Positions 24,570 to 34,110 of a DNA stretch of 38,913 nt are shown here, in pieces. This DNA is from Streptobacillus notomytis (GTDB taxonomy: Bacteria; Fusobacteriota; Fusobacteriia; Fusobacteriales; Leptotrichiaceae). The stretch is from NCBI GenBank assembly GCA_001612575.1, contig LJRV01000358.1, positions 1 through 38,913 of the forward strand, written 5' to 3'. The first letter of the stretch is position 1. Each line of letters starts with the position of its first letter. Under the pieces are notes generated by a model. The model saw nothing but the letters and a program-made list of their open reading frames with translations, ran no database searches and was not told the origin of the DNA. Both the position numbers and the translations under genes were made by a program.

Positions 24570-26137
24570 GAAAGATAAACGTTTGGAAAATACTTTCACA
24601 TATATTAATAGGGCTAATTATTAGCCCTATAATATATATAATCATAAATAGTTTTAAACCTAATAGTGATTTAACAAATCATATCTTTGAATATCTATTA
24701 AAAGAGTATGTTATAAATACAGCTTTTATACTAATTCCTACAGTTTTTCTTACTTTTATTATAGGAGTAGGACTAGCTTATTTTGAAACTTTTTATGATT
24801 TTAAATTTAGAAATTTTTTTAGATATACTAATTTTTTATCCTTTGCAATACCTAGTTATTTATTTGCATATATTTATGTTGACTTTATAACAGGACCTTT
24901 TTATGTTTTTTTGAAAAAACATGGTGTGAATATGTATTTAGATATTGCAAATATAAAAGGAGCAATAATAATGCTCTCTATCGCTTTTTATCCATATGTA
25001 TATATTACATCGAGAGCGTATATGAAAAGAATTTCTATGGATTTAATATATTCATCTAAACTACTGGGACAAAGTAATTTTCAAACTTTATATAAAGTAA
25101 TATTACCTGTATCTAGACCAGCAATAATAACAGGATTAATGTTAGTTATTATGGAAACTTTAAATGCTTTTGGTGTACCATTCTTTTTTGGTATTAGGGT
25201 TTTTAGTACAGGCATATATGATAGTTGGATTAATAATTATGATTTAGATGGAGCTAATAAATTATCAGTAATATTAATAATTATTGTATTATTTTTTCTT
25301 TTTATAGAAAAATTAAGTAGAAGAAAAATAAAATATTGTACAGGGAAAAATATTAAAATAAAAAGAGAAAAATTGAAAGGAATAAAACATATTTTAGTAC
25401 TATCATTCTTTTTTACAGTTTTTTTCTTTACCTTATTATTCCCTATAATATATATTTTTAGATGGGTATATTTTTCTATAGGTTATGTTTATATAAAAGA
25501 TGTGTTAATAAATACTAAAAATACTTTATTTATACTATTTTATACAGCCATATTTGTATTGATATTTGCTCTATTTCTAACTAATGTTAATAGGCTTAGT
25601 AAAAGAAAATGGATAATAAATAAGTTAAGCTCAGTTGGATATTCTATACCAGGGTCAGTAATTGCAATAGGTTTTTTATCTATATTTATAGGTATAGATT
25701 TGATATTAATAAATAGTGGCATAACTGAAAATATGTTGCTTATTAAAAGTCCTTTAATATTAGTATTTGCATATACAACAAGATTTTTATCTCTTGCTTA
25801 TACACCTATAGAATCAAGTATTGAAAAAAATGGTAATAGTTTACATGAGAGTTCAAGATTATTAGGTATGGGTAAATTAAAAACTTTTTTTAAGGTAGAT
25901 ATATTTATGCAAAAGATAGCTATAATATCTGCTGCCTTATTATTATCCATAGAGATAATAAAGGAGCTGCCACTTGCAGCACTTTTATTAACTAAAACTA
26001 CATTATCTATACAAATGAAAAACTATGCTAGTGATGAAGAATTAGTATTAATAGGTGTTCCTGCATTAATATTAATAAGTATTACTTTAGTATTAATATG
26101 TATATATAATCATTTTGATATGAAAGGGGAAGATTAA
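24560..26137 (+). CDS. fbpB: ferric-iron ABC transporter permease (fused, two domains)
   Basis: A 525-residue inner-membrane protein with about 12 helices and two BPD-type permease domains, as in FbpB. EAA-loop sequences occur twice, near SSKLLGQSNFQTLYKVILP and ESSRLLGMGKLKTFFKVDI. The only reasonable start is TTG at 24560, overlapping the fbpA stop by 10 nt, with no clear Shine-Dalgarno, so translation is probably coupled to fbpA. A strong palindrome covers codons 17-24. Both features suggest low permease synthesis relative to the binding protein. Confidence 0.87.
   Translation: MEIRKINVWKILSHILIGLIISPIIYIIINSFKPNSDLTNHIFEYLLKEYVINTAFILIPTVFLTFIIGVGLAYFETFYDFKFRNFFRYTNFLSFAIPSYLFAYIYVDFITGPFYVFLKKHGVNMYLDIANIKGAIIMLSIAFYPYVYITSRAYMKRISMDLIYSSKLLGQSNFQTLYKVILPVSRPAIITGLMLVIMETLNAFGVPFFFGIRVFSTGIYDSWINNYDLDGANKLSVILIIIVLFFLFIEKLSRRKIKYCTGKNIKIKREKLKGIKHILVLSFFFTVFFFTLLFPIIYIFRWVYFSIGYVYIKDVLINTKNTLFILFYTAIFVLIFALFLTNVNRLSKRKWIINKLSSVGYSIPGSVIAIGFLSIFIGIDLILINSGITENMLLIKSPLILVFAYTTRFLSLAYTPIESSIEKNGNSLHESSRLLGMGKLKTFFKVDIFMQKIAIISAALLLSIEIIKELPLAALLLTKTTLSIQMKNYASDEELVLIGVPALILISITLVLICIYNHFDMKGED
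24608..24630 (+). promoter_or_regulatory. strong palindrome inside the first codons of fbpB
   Basis: ATAGGGCTAAT (24608-24618) and ATTAGCCCTAT (24620-24630) are perfect inverted repeats around a single T. They form a GC-core hairpin that stands out in this AT-rich region. It lies 40 nt after the fbpA stop, inside the fbpB frame. It may act as an mRNA stability or processing element that favours fbpA, or as a partial attenuator. A weak AT-rich tract follows, without a T run. Confidence 0.55.
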
Positions 26138-26138
26138 T

Positions 26139-26747
26139 ATGCATTTTTTAGAATTTAATAATGTAAGTTTCTCATATGATAAAAAATTGATTATTGATAA
26201 TTATTCTTTTTATGTTGATAAAGGAGAAATACTTATGATAAAAGGAAAATCAGGAATAGGAAAGTCAACTTTATTAAGATTAATATCAGGATTAGAAGAA
26301 CTTAAAAATGGTAAAATATTTTTAGATGGAATAGAAATTACAAATGAAAAAATAGAAAATAGGAATATAGGTTACCTGTTTCAAGAATTTGCTCTATTTC
26401 CTCATTTAAGTGTATATGGTAATATTTCATTTGGTTTAAAAAAAGAAGATAAAAAAGAAAAAACTGCTAGATTATTAGAACTTATAGAACTTAAAGGTTA
26501 TGAAAAGAGATATCCACATGAGTTATCAGGTGGAGAAAAACAAAGAGTAGCATTAGCAAGATCTCTTGCTGTAATGCCTAAACTCTTATTATTAGATGAA
26601 CCATTTTCATCTCTTAATATGGAATTAAGGGAGAAAATAAGGTTGGATTTAAAAGATATATTGAAAAAAATTGGAATTACAACCATAATTGTAAGTCATG
26701 ATTTAAATGATAGTATAATTGCAGATAGAGTAATAAATATGGAGTAA
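26139..26747 (+). CDS. fbpC: ABC transporter ATPase, short form
   Basis: ATP-binding subunit for the iron transporter. Walker A is GKSGIGKST (36-44), Q-loop Gln82, signature LSGGE (129-133), Walker B LLLLDEP (149-155), and the H-loop His lies in VSHDLND. At 202 residues it stops after the nucleotide-binding domain; FbpC proteins are usually near 350 residues with a C-terminal TOBE-type regulatory domain, which is absent here. It begins 1 nt after fbpB. The stop codon lies within the stem of the following terminator. Confidence 0.87.
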   Translation: MHFLEFNNVSFSYDKKLIIDNYSFYVDKGEILMIKGKSGIGKSTLLRLISGLEELKNGKIFLDGIEITNEKIENRNIGYLFQEFALFPHLSVYGNISFGLKKEDKKEKTARLLELIELKGYEKRYPHELSGGEKQRVALARSLAVMPKLLLLDEPFSSLNMELREKIRLDLKDILKKIGITTIIVSHDLNDSIIADRVINME

Positions 26748-26772
26748 AAGATTAATCTTTTACTCCTTTTTT
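26741..26772 (+). terminator. intrinsic terminator of the iron-transport operon
   Basis: GGAGTAAAAGAT (26741-26752) pairs with ATCTTTTACTCC (26755-26766) and is followed by T6. The stem includes the fbpC stop codon. With only two unpaired central bases, the true loop is probably wider. Confidence 0.85.
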
Positions 26773-26801
26773 AATTACTTGGAAATAAATTTTATATAAA
26801 T

Positions 26802-26829
26802 TTGATTTTTGTAAAAATCAAGGTATACT
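26802..26829 (+). promoter_or_regulatory. promoter with built-in operator for the MurNAc operon
   Basis: TTGATT (26802-26807), a 16-nt spacer and TATACT (26824-26829) form the promoter. A perfect inverted repeat, TTGATTTTT (26802-26810) and AAAAATCAA (26813-26821) with two bases between, covers the -35 and spacer. This is where a repressor would block polymerase. The RpiR-type regulator encoded as the second gene of the operon is the obvious candidate to bind it. I found no second copy of this repeat in the window. Confidence 0.7.
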
Positions 26830-26855
26830 ATATTAATTAAAAAAAGGTGGTGAAT

Positions 26856-27764
26856 ATGGTGTTAGATCTGTCTAAATTATCAACAGAAAAAAATAATGAA
26901 AACAGTAAAAATATTGAATTACAAAATACTTTTGAAATAATTAAAAGAATAAATGATGAAGATAAAAAAGTTGCATATAGTGTTGAGAAAGAATTATCTT
27001 CTATAGCAAAATTAATAGATGCTATTATAGAAAAAACTCTTCCTAATACAAGAATAATATATGTTGGAGCTGGAACTTCAGGAAGGCTCGGAATAATTGA
27101 TGCTTCAGAATGCCCTCCTACATATGGAGTTGATTTTGAGACAATTCAGGGAATAATTGCTGGTGGTAAAGAGGCTATGTTTAAGGCTAAAGAAAATGCA
27201 GAAGATGATATAGAACAAGGAATGTTAGATCTTAAAAAAATTAAATTAACAAAAGATGATGTTGTTATAGGATTAACTGCTTCAGGACGAACGCCATATG
27301 TATTAGGTGCCATTAAATATGCAAAAGAAATAGGGGCATTAACAGGTAGTATAACTTGTTGTGAAAATTCAAAGTTATCACAGCATGTAGATATTCCTAT
27401 AGAAGTAGTAGTTGGTGCTGAAATTATAACAGGTTCTACTAGAATGAAGTCAGCGACAGCACAAAAAATGATATTAAATATGATATCTACAAGTGTTATG
27501 ATTAAAAGAGGTAAAGTATTTTCAGGTTATATGGTTGATATTAAAACTTCAAATTTTAAGCTAATTGAAAGAGCTAAATTAATTTTAATGAATACTACTA
27601 ATGTTAGTTATGAAGAAGCAGAAAAATATCTTGAAAAATCAGGTAGGAGTGTAAAGGTTGCAATAACTATGATACTTCTTAAAATAGAAAAAGAAGAAGC
27701 AGAAAATAAACTAAAAAAATATAATTATGATGTAGCGAGGTTAATACATGAGTATACTAGTTAA
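26856..27764 (+). CDS. murQ: N-acetylmuramic acid 6-phosphate etherase
   Basis: MurQ removes the lactyl ether of MurNAc-6P, yielding GlcNAc-6P and D-lactate. The 302-residue SIS-domain protein has the family core GAGTSGRLGIIDASECPPT and the later VGAEIITGSTRMKSATAQKM segment. I start at ATG 26856, which follows AAAAAGGTGG; a GTG three codons earlier overlaps that ribosome binding site. It is the first gene of the salvage operon, and its 3' end overlaps the regulator gene by 17 nt. Confidence 0.94.
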   Translation: MVLDLSKLSTEKNNENSKNIELQNTFEIIKRINDEDKKVAYSVEKELSSIAKLIDAIIEKTLPNTRIIYVGAGTSGRLGIIDASECPPTYGVDFETIQGIIAGGKEAMFKAKENAEDDIEQGMLDLKKIKLTKDDVVIGLTASGRTPYVLGAIKYAKEIGALTGSITCCENSKLSQHVDIPIEVVVGAEIITGSTRMKSATAQKMILNMISTSVMIKRGKVFSGYMVDIKTSNFKLIERAKLILMNTTNVSYEEAEKYLEKSGRSVKVAITMILLKIEKEEAENKLKKYNYDVARLIHEYTS

Positions 27765-28593
27765 ACTTAGAGAAAATAATGATTTTACATCAAGTGAGAA
27801 AGATATAGCTAAGTATTTGATGGAAAATTATAAAAATATAAAAAATATTGATGCAAAAAAGATTTCAGCAGAAACATTTACAAGTGTTTCAGCAGTTACT
27901 AGAACTTGTAAAAAAATAGGGTTAAGTGGATTCCAAGAATTTAAAATAGAAATGATAGAAGAAATAGCAAATTTAGAACAGTCAAAATTAAATTTTGAAA
28001 ATGTGGATATAGAAAGAAATAATGATACAAGAATGATAATTGAAAAATTAAATAAATTAAGTATTAGTTCTTTGAAAGAAACCAAATTATTACAAGATCC
28101 TGAAATTATAGATAAAGTAGTAGAGTTAATTAGAAAGAAAAAAGTAATAGATTTTTATGGTGTTGGAGCATCACATATAGTTTGTTTAGATGCACAGTAT
28201 AAGTTTATGAGGATAGGTAAAGTTTGTAATGTTTTTGGTCCATTTGATTTACAATATATACAAGCTGTAAATAGTACTGAGGATAATTTAGCAATTGTTA
28301 TTTCATATTCAGGAATGACAAAAGATATAATTAAAATAAGTAATGTACTTAAGAATAAAGGGATAGAGACAGTTTCTATAACAATGTATGGTAATAATGA
28401 AGTTGCTTCAAAAGCAAATCATAACCTATATGTAACTTCTAAAGAATCATTAAAAAGAAGTGCAGCTATTTATTCAAGAATTTCAATGTTAAATCTAATT
28501 GATGTAATATATTTAAAATATTCAAACATGAATTTTGATGAAGTAAGTGTTAAGATTAATGAAACCAAAATAGAAAAAATAAAAGAAAAATAG
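27748..28593 (+). CDS. murR: RpiR-family regulator, MurR-like
   Basis: A 281-residue transcription factor. The N-terminal helix-turn-helix (about 1-77, with SSEKDIAKYLMEN, and TSVSAVTRTCKKIGLSGFQEF as its recognition region) is joined to a C-terminal SIS sugar-phosphate domain (IDFYGVGASHIV, VISYSGMTKDI). MurR in E. coli is a repressor relieved by MurNAc-6P; the gene position between murQ and murP suggests the same ligand here. The likely operator is the inverted repeat at 26802-26821. Binding to that site is inferred from context. Confidence 0.85.
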   Translation: MSILVKLRENNDFTSSEKDIAKYLMENYKNIKNIDAKKISAETFTSVSAVTRTCKKIGLSGFQEFKIEMIEEIANLEQSKLNFENVDIERNNDTRMIIEKLNKLSISSLKETKLLQDPEIIDKVVELIRKKKVIDFYGVGASHIVCLDAQYKFMRIGKVCNVFGPFDLQYIQAVNSTEDNLAIVISYSGMTKDIIKISNVLKNKGIETVSITMYGNNEVASKANHNLYVTSKESLKRSAAIYSRISMLNLIDVIYLKYSNMNFDEVSVKINETKIEKIKEK

Positions 28594-28608
28594 AATAGGA
28601 GTTAAATT

Positions 28609-30012
28609 ATGGATGCTAAAAAAGTTTCAAAAGAAATCTTTGAAGTATTAGGTGGAAGGAAAAATATTTTAAGTAATGCAGTTTGTATGACTAGACTTAG
28701 AATAGGAATTAAAGAATTGGTTGATTTAGAGTCTTTAAAAAAGATTGAAGGTGTTTTAGGAGTTATTGAATCTGACACTATTCAAATTGTTTTAGGACCA
28801 GGTAAAGTTAATTTGGTTGGAGAAGAATTTGCTAAATTAACTAATATTCCATTAGGTTTTGCTGATGTTAATAATGTTGCAAATGAAAATAAAAAAATTA
28901 ATAAATCTAAACATAATGGAGTAGTTCAACAATTTTTACAAAAAATCGCTAATATTTTTGTTCCTTTATTACCTGGAATAATATCAGCTGGATTAATTCT
29001 AGGATTAATTAATGTTATTAACGTTACTACTAAAGGAGCATTTAATGGATATTGGTGGTTTGCTTCAATTAAGACAATAGGATTTGGGATGTTTACTTAT
29101 TTAGCAATTTATGTAGGAATGAATTCAACTAAAGAATTTGGAGGAACTTCTATTTTAGGTGGAATTATTGGTGCCATATTTGTTGGAAATTCACTACATC
29201 CATTACTATTAAAAGTTAATGATACACCTTTAAATTTACCTATAGTTGATAGAGCTTTTTCTCCTAGTATAGGTGGATTACTTGCTTCATTATTTATGGG
29301 AATAATAATTGCAAAACTTGAAAGAAGTATTAGAAAAGTTATGCCTACAGTTCTTGATACATTCTTTACTCCATTATTTACTTTATTAATAAGTGTATTT
29401 GTTGCAATATTATTAATACAACCATTAGGTACATATATTACTAAATTTATTTTTATAATTCTTGATGTCGTGTATAATAAATTTGGCATAGTGGGTGGAT
29501 ATATTTTATCATCTGGATTTTTACCTTTAGTTTCAGTTGGTTTACATCAGGCTTTAACACCAATACACGTATTATTAAATGATCCTAGTGGACCTACAGG
29601 TGGTATTAATTATTTATTACCTATATTAATGATGGCTGGTGGAGGACAGGTTGGAGCAGGACTTGCAATCTATTTAAAGACTAAGAATAAGAAGCTTAAA
29701 ACTCTTACAAGAGATGCACTTCCGGTTGGAATTTTAGGTATAGGAGAACCTTTAATGTATGCAGTTACCTTACCTTTAGGTAAACCTTTTATAACAGCGT
29801 GTTTAGGTGCTGGATTTGGTGGATTGCTTGCATCATTATTTAAAATTGGTACAATAACTCAAGGTGTGTCTGGATTATTTGGATTATTAATAGTTAAACC
29901 AGGTACATGGCATTTATACCTAATAGCTATGATAGGTGCATATATAGGTGGATTTTTATTAACATATTTATTTGGTGTAGATGAAGAAAGAATAGAAGAA
30001 ATTTACGGATAA
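28609..30012 (+). CDS. murP: PTS EIIBC transporter, MurNAc-type
   Basis: A 467-residue phosphotransferase permease. The N-terminal EIIB domain has its phosphorylation site at Cys26 (AVCMTRLR). After a linker (about 95-110) the EIIC domain has about ten hydrophobic segments and the substrate motif GIGEPLMYAVTLPLGKPF. There is no EIIA domain, so a shared EIIA is needed, as for MurP of E. coli. Placement with murQ, murR and mupG identifies the cargo as MurNAc or MurNAc-GlcNAc. Sequence alone would also allow another glucose-superfamily sugar. Starts after AGGAG. Confidence 0.87.
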   Translation: MDAKKVSKEIFEVLGGRKNILSNAVCMTRLRIGIKELVDLESLKKIEGVLGVIESDTIQIVLGPGKVNLVGEEFAKLTNIPLGFADVNNVANENKKINKSKHNGVVQQFLQKIANIFVPLLPGIISAGLILGLINVINVTTKGAFNGYWWFASIKTIGFGMFTYLAIYVGMNSTKEFGGTSILGGIIGAIFVGNSLHPLLLKVNDTPLNLPIVDRAFSPSIGGLLASLFMGIIIAKLERSIRKVMPTVLDTFFTPLFTLLISVFVAILLIQPLGTYITKFIFIILDVVYNKFGIVGGYILSSGFLPLVSVGLHQALTPIHVLLNDPSGPTGGINYLLPILMMAGGGQVGAGLAIYLKTKNKKLKTLTRDALPVGILGIGEPLMYAVTLPLGKPFITACLGAGFGGLLASLFKIGTITQGVSGLFGLLIVKPGTWHLYLIAMIGAYIGGFLLTYLFGVDEERIEEIYG

Positions 30013-30033
30013 AAATATTTTAGGAGATATAAA

Positions 30034-30819
30034 ATGAAAAAATATTTATTAATAGTCTTATTATTTTTCACAACTTTTGTATATTCATTTAAAAGGGAAG
30101 ATATTGAAATTTTTTCAAAATCTATGAATAAAATGATACCAGTTACAGTAATCTTACCTTATGGATATAGTAAGAATAATAAATATTCTGTAATTTACAC
30201 TTTGCATTGCTGGTCTGGATCTAATAAAAGTTTTGTTGAAAATGCTCCTATAGGTGAATTAGCAGATAAATATAACGTGATATATGTTTCACCAGATGGA
30301 AATTATGATAGTTGGTATGTTGATTCAGAAGTTAATAAAAAATCAAAATATTAAACTTTTATTTCAAAAGAATTAATAGAAAATATAGATAAGATGTATT
30401 CAACTATTAAGGCTGCTAAAAATAGGGCTATAACTGGATTAAGTATGGGAGGTTATGGAGCATTTTTTATAGGATTAAATAACCTTAATGTATTTGGGAA
30501 TATAGGGAGTATGAGTGGAGGATTAATTCCAGAAGAATTTAAAGGTAATTGGGGTATTTCTAAGATTATTAATAATAACTGGTCTGAGTATAATATAGGT
30601 GCTTTAGTTCACAAACTATTATTTACAAGAACTAATGTAATATTTGATTGTGGAGTAAATGACTTTTTTATTGAAGTTAATAGAAGGGTACATAAAAAAT
30701 TATTAGAATTAAATATTAATCATGATTATATAGAAAGAACAGGTATACATAATTGGGAATATTGGAGAAACTCAATTAAATACCAAAGTTTATTCTTTGT
30801 AGAAAATTTTAATAAATAA
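30034..30819 (+). pseudogene. secreted esterase (esterase D/PF00756 type) with one in-frame stop
   Basis: Two parts in the same frame are separated by TAA at 30352-30354. The first 106 codons encode a signal peptide (cleavage near VYS), VTVILPYGY, and YTLHCWSG. After the stop the frame continues TFISKELIENIDKMY, then GLSMGGYGAFF with the nucleophile Ser, an Asp in FDCGVNDFF and the His in GIHNWEYW, to a TAA at 30819. Related esterases read 'KYETF..KEL', so the stop most likely replaces GAA by one base change. No other lesion is seen, and spacing to neighbours is intact. It is either a very recent pseudogene, a sequencing error or a read-through case. An internal ATG at 30394 has no ribosome binding site. 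In this operon a wall-sugar deacetylase role is possible. Confidence 0.8.
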
Positions 30820-30833
30820 AAGGAAATAAATAT

Positions 30834-31850
30834 ATGAAAATAGGGTTTTCTATATACTTAAGTACTGATTTAGAAAAAAATAAGAATATTATTTATAAGG
30901 CTAAAAAATATGGTTCAGAATTTGTATTTACGTCCTTAAATATTCAAGAAGAAGATATGGATAAGGAAAAACAAATAGATGAAATTATTAAATTATGTTT
31001 AGAAAATGATTTAAAGTTAATAGTGGATATTAATGAAAATAGTAAGGATAAGATTAAAACTAATACTAATGTTTACTATAGAATAGATGATGGATATACA
31101 TTAGATGAAATTATAGAGTTTAGCAAAAATAATAAGCTTGTATTAAATTCAAGTGTTTTAAATGAAAAAGATTTAGAGTATATGAAATCAAAAAAAGTTG
31201 ATTTTAGTAATATTTTAAGTTTACATAATTTTTATCCTAAAAAATATACAGGAATATCTTTAGAATTTTTGAAAAAACAGAATAAGAAATATTCTGATTA
31301 TGGAATATTAAATATGGCTTTTATTCATGGAGATGAAAAAAGAGGACCAGTTTTTGAAGGTTTACCAACTTTAGAGGAACATAGGAATAAAAGAATATTA
31401 ACTTCAGCATTAGAATTATTTTATAACGACACAGATGTTGTTTTAGTTGGTGATATTGATTTAAAAGAAGAAAATTGGAAAGATTTAGAATATCTGACAA
31501 GGGGAATAATACCACTTAAAATTGAAAAAAAGATTTTAATTAATGAAGTCTTTGAGGATAGAAGAGATTCATCAGATTATGTAATTAGAAATATGGTACA
31601 TAATAGAAAAGAATTTGAAAAGTATGTTTTTGAAAATATTGATAAAAATGAATTAATTAGTGGAGAAAAAATAGAAATTGGAGATATATTAATTAGTAAT
31701 GAAATGTATAAAAGGTATTCAGGAGAATTAGAAATAGCCTTAAAAGAATTAGGAATTGATGAAAAAAGAGATAAACTTACTAGGGTTATTTCTGAGGATT
31801 TAGAACTACTAAAATATATCAGAAAGTATAAAAAGTTTGTATTTATATAA
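30834..31850 (+). CDS. mupG: 6-phospho-N-acetylmuramidase (MupG, DUF871 family)
   Basis: A 338-residue cytoplasmic TIM-barrel protein of the DUF871 family, recognisable from MKIGFSIYLS at the start, and the segments GISLEFLKKQN, FIHGDEKRGPVFEGLPTLEEH. MupG in Staphylococcus cleaves MurNAc-6P-GlcNAc to MurNAc-6P and GlcNAc and lies in a murQ-murP-murR operon, as here. The C-terminal small domain (from about 225, KIEKKILINEVFEDRRDSSD) is present. It ends the operon; no hairpin terminator is visible before eno. This gene indicates that the disaccharide, not only free MurNAc, is imported. Confidence 0.87.
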   Translation: MKIGFSIYLSTDLEKNKNIIYKAKKYGSEFVFTSLNIQEEDMDKEKQIDEIIKLCLENDLKLIVDINENSKDKIKTNTNVYYRIDDGYTLDEIIEFSKNNKLVLNSSVLNEKDLEYMKSKKVDFSNILSLHNFYPKKYTGISLEFLKKQNKKYSDYGILNMAFIHGDEKRGPVFEGLPTLEEHRNKRILTSALELFYNDTDVVLVGDIDLKEENWKDLEYLTRGIIPLKIEKKILINEVFEDRRDSSDYVIRNMVHNRKEFEKYVFENIDKNELISGEKIEIGDILISNEMYKRYSGELEIALKELGIDEKRDKLTRVISEDLELLKYIRKYKKFVFI

Positions 31851-31860
31851 ATACATTTAC

Positions 31861-31889
31861 TTGTTTTTTTTTAATCACTGTGATATAAT
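31861..31889 (+). promoter_or_regulatory. promoter of eno
   Basis: TTGTTT (31861-31866), a 17-nt spacer and TATAAT (31884-31889). The spacer end and first -10 base form a small perfect palindrome, ATCAC-T-GTGAT (31874-31884), which could be an operator. Confidence 0.65.
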
Positions 31890-31892
31890 TAA

Positions 31893-33224
<1,332 letters not shown>

Positions 33225-33225
33225 T

Positions 33226-33266
33226 AAATAAAATAAGAAGGAAATACATTCCTTCTTATTTTATTT
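33226..33266. terminator. bidirectional terminator between eno and the DUF4300-like gene
   Basis: An 18-bp stem (33226-33243 with 33249-33266, core AAGAAGGAA/TTCCTTCTT) has A-rich left and T-rich right flanks. It serves the two convergent transcripts. The minus-strand gene's stop codon (33256-33258) lies inside the stem. Confidence 0.9.
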
Positions 33267-34110
33267 TATATGTTTCTAATAATTTATCATTTTCAAGTAA
33301 TATAGTGTGAGCTGTTGGTTGATCAAATGATTTATCATATTTTTTCATTAAATAATCATTAAGCTCAACCTTATTATTAAATATGATTACTTGATATGGT
33401 TCTTGGAAAGATAGTTTCTCAATAAATACGAATTTATTATTATCTTTTACAAGAACACCTATATGACCAATAAATAATATGCTTGGATCATCTAAATCAT
33501 TATGTAATATTACAGATATCATATTAACATTTGAATCTTTAAAAGATATTTTTCTATTCTTCCATTCATTTTGTATATTTTTTAGATGTATTTTGTGATC
33601 TTTAGTTAATTCTGTAGGTATATCAGTGTACAGTGCTAAAAATTTATCCTTTTGTAAATTTAGTTTTAATGGTATATTTTCTAAACTATCTTCATCAAGG
33701 AATAGAAAACTTGAACTTCCATTTATTTTTGAAGTATTTTCTATGTTTATAACATCATTTATTAATGTAAATGATGTTATTCTACAATTACAACCTACAA
33801 AATCTGGATATTTTTTTGTAAGTTTATCTATCATATCTTCAATGTTGTATTCTATTTTTACAGGATTATCAATTTCTTTAAATTCATCAATTAATTCTTT
33901 ACTTTCAACTGCATCATTAAATAAATTTACTTGGCTTAAGAAAGAATCTATATTTTCTTCTTTAATATTATTTTTAAGTAATAGTTCTTTTATAAATTTT
34001 TTAGATTTTTCTCCGGCTAAATTACTATACATAATTTTATTATTACTCATATTACTATTACAAGTAAATAGGCAAATAAGTGTAATAATAGTAATTAATA
34101 TTTTCTTCAT
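33256..34110 (-). CDS. DUF4300-like lipoprotein, possible papain-fold amidase
   Basis: A 284-residue exported protein with an N-terminal signal and likely lipidated Cys17. The segments YSNLAGEKSKKFIKELL, SFLSQVNLFND and NCRITSFTL resemble the DUF4300 family of Gram-positive and fusobacterial secreted proteins (recognised from memory, not searched). Cys109 in NCR heads a predicted helix, and a later GHIGVLV (His216) followed by FIEK looks like the His strand of NlpC/P60-type papain folds. A Cys-His amidase is therefore plausible, but it is an inference. The start overlaps the YiiX-like gene stop (ATGA), and it is the last gene of the sppA operon. Confidence 0.65.
   Translation of the reverse strand: MKKILITIITLICLFTCNSNMSNNKIMYSNLAGEKSKKFIKELLLKNNIKEENIDSFLSQVNLFNDAVESKELIDEFKEIDNPVKIEYNIEDMIDKLTKKYPDFVGCNCRITSFTLINDVINIENTSKINGSSSFLFLDEDSLENIPLKLNLQKDKFLALYTDIPTELTKDHKIHLKNIQNEWKNRKISFKDSNVNMISVILHNDLDDPSILFIGHIGVLVKDNNKFVFIEKLSFQEPYQVIIFNNKVELNDYLMKKYDKSFDQPTAHTILLENDKLLETYKIK

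Noticed and set aside
30394-30819. Separate small esterase gene starting at ATG 30394
   Set aside because: No ribosome binding site, no signal peptide and half a fold; it continues the upstream frame exactly, so the in-frame stop interpretation is simpler.
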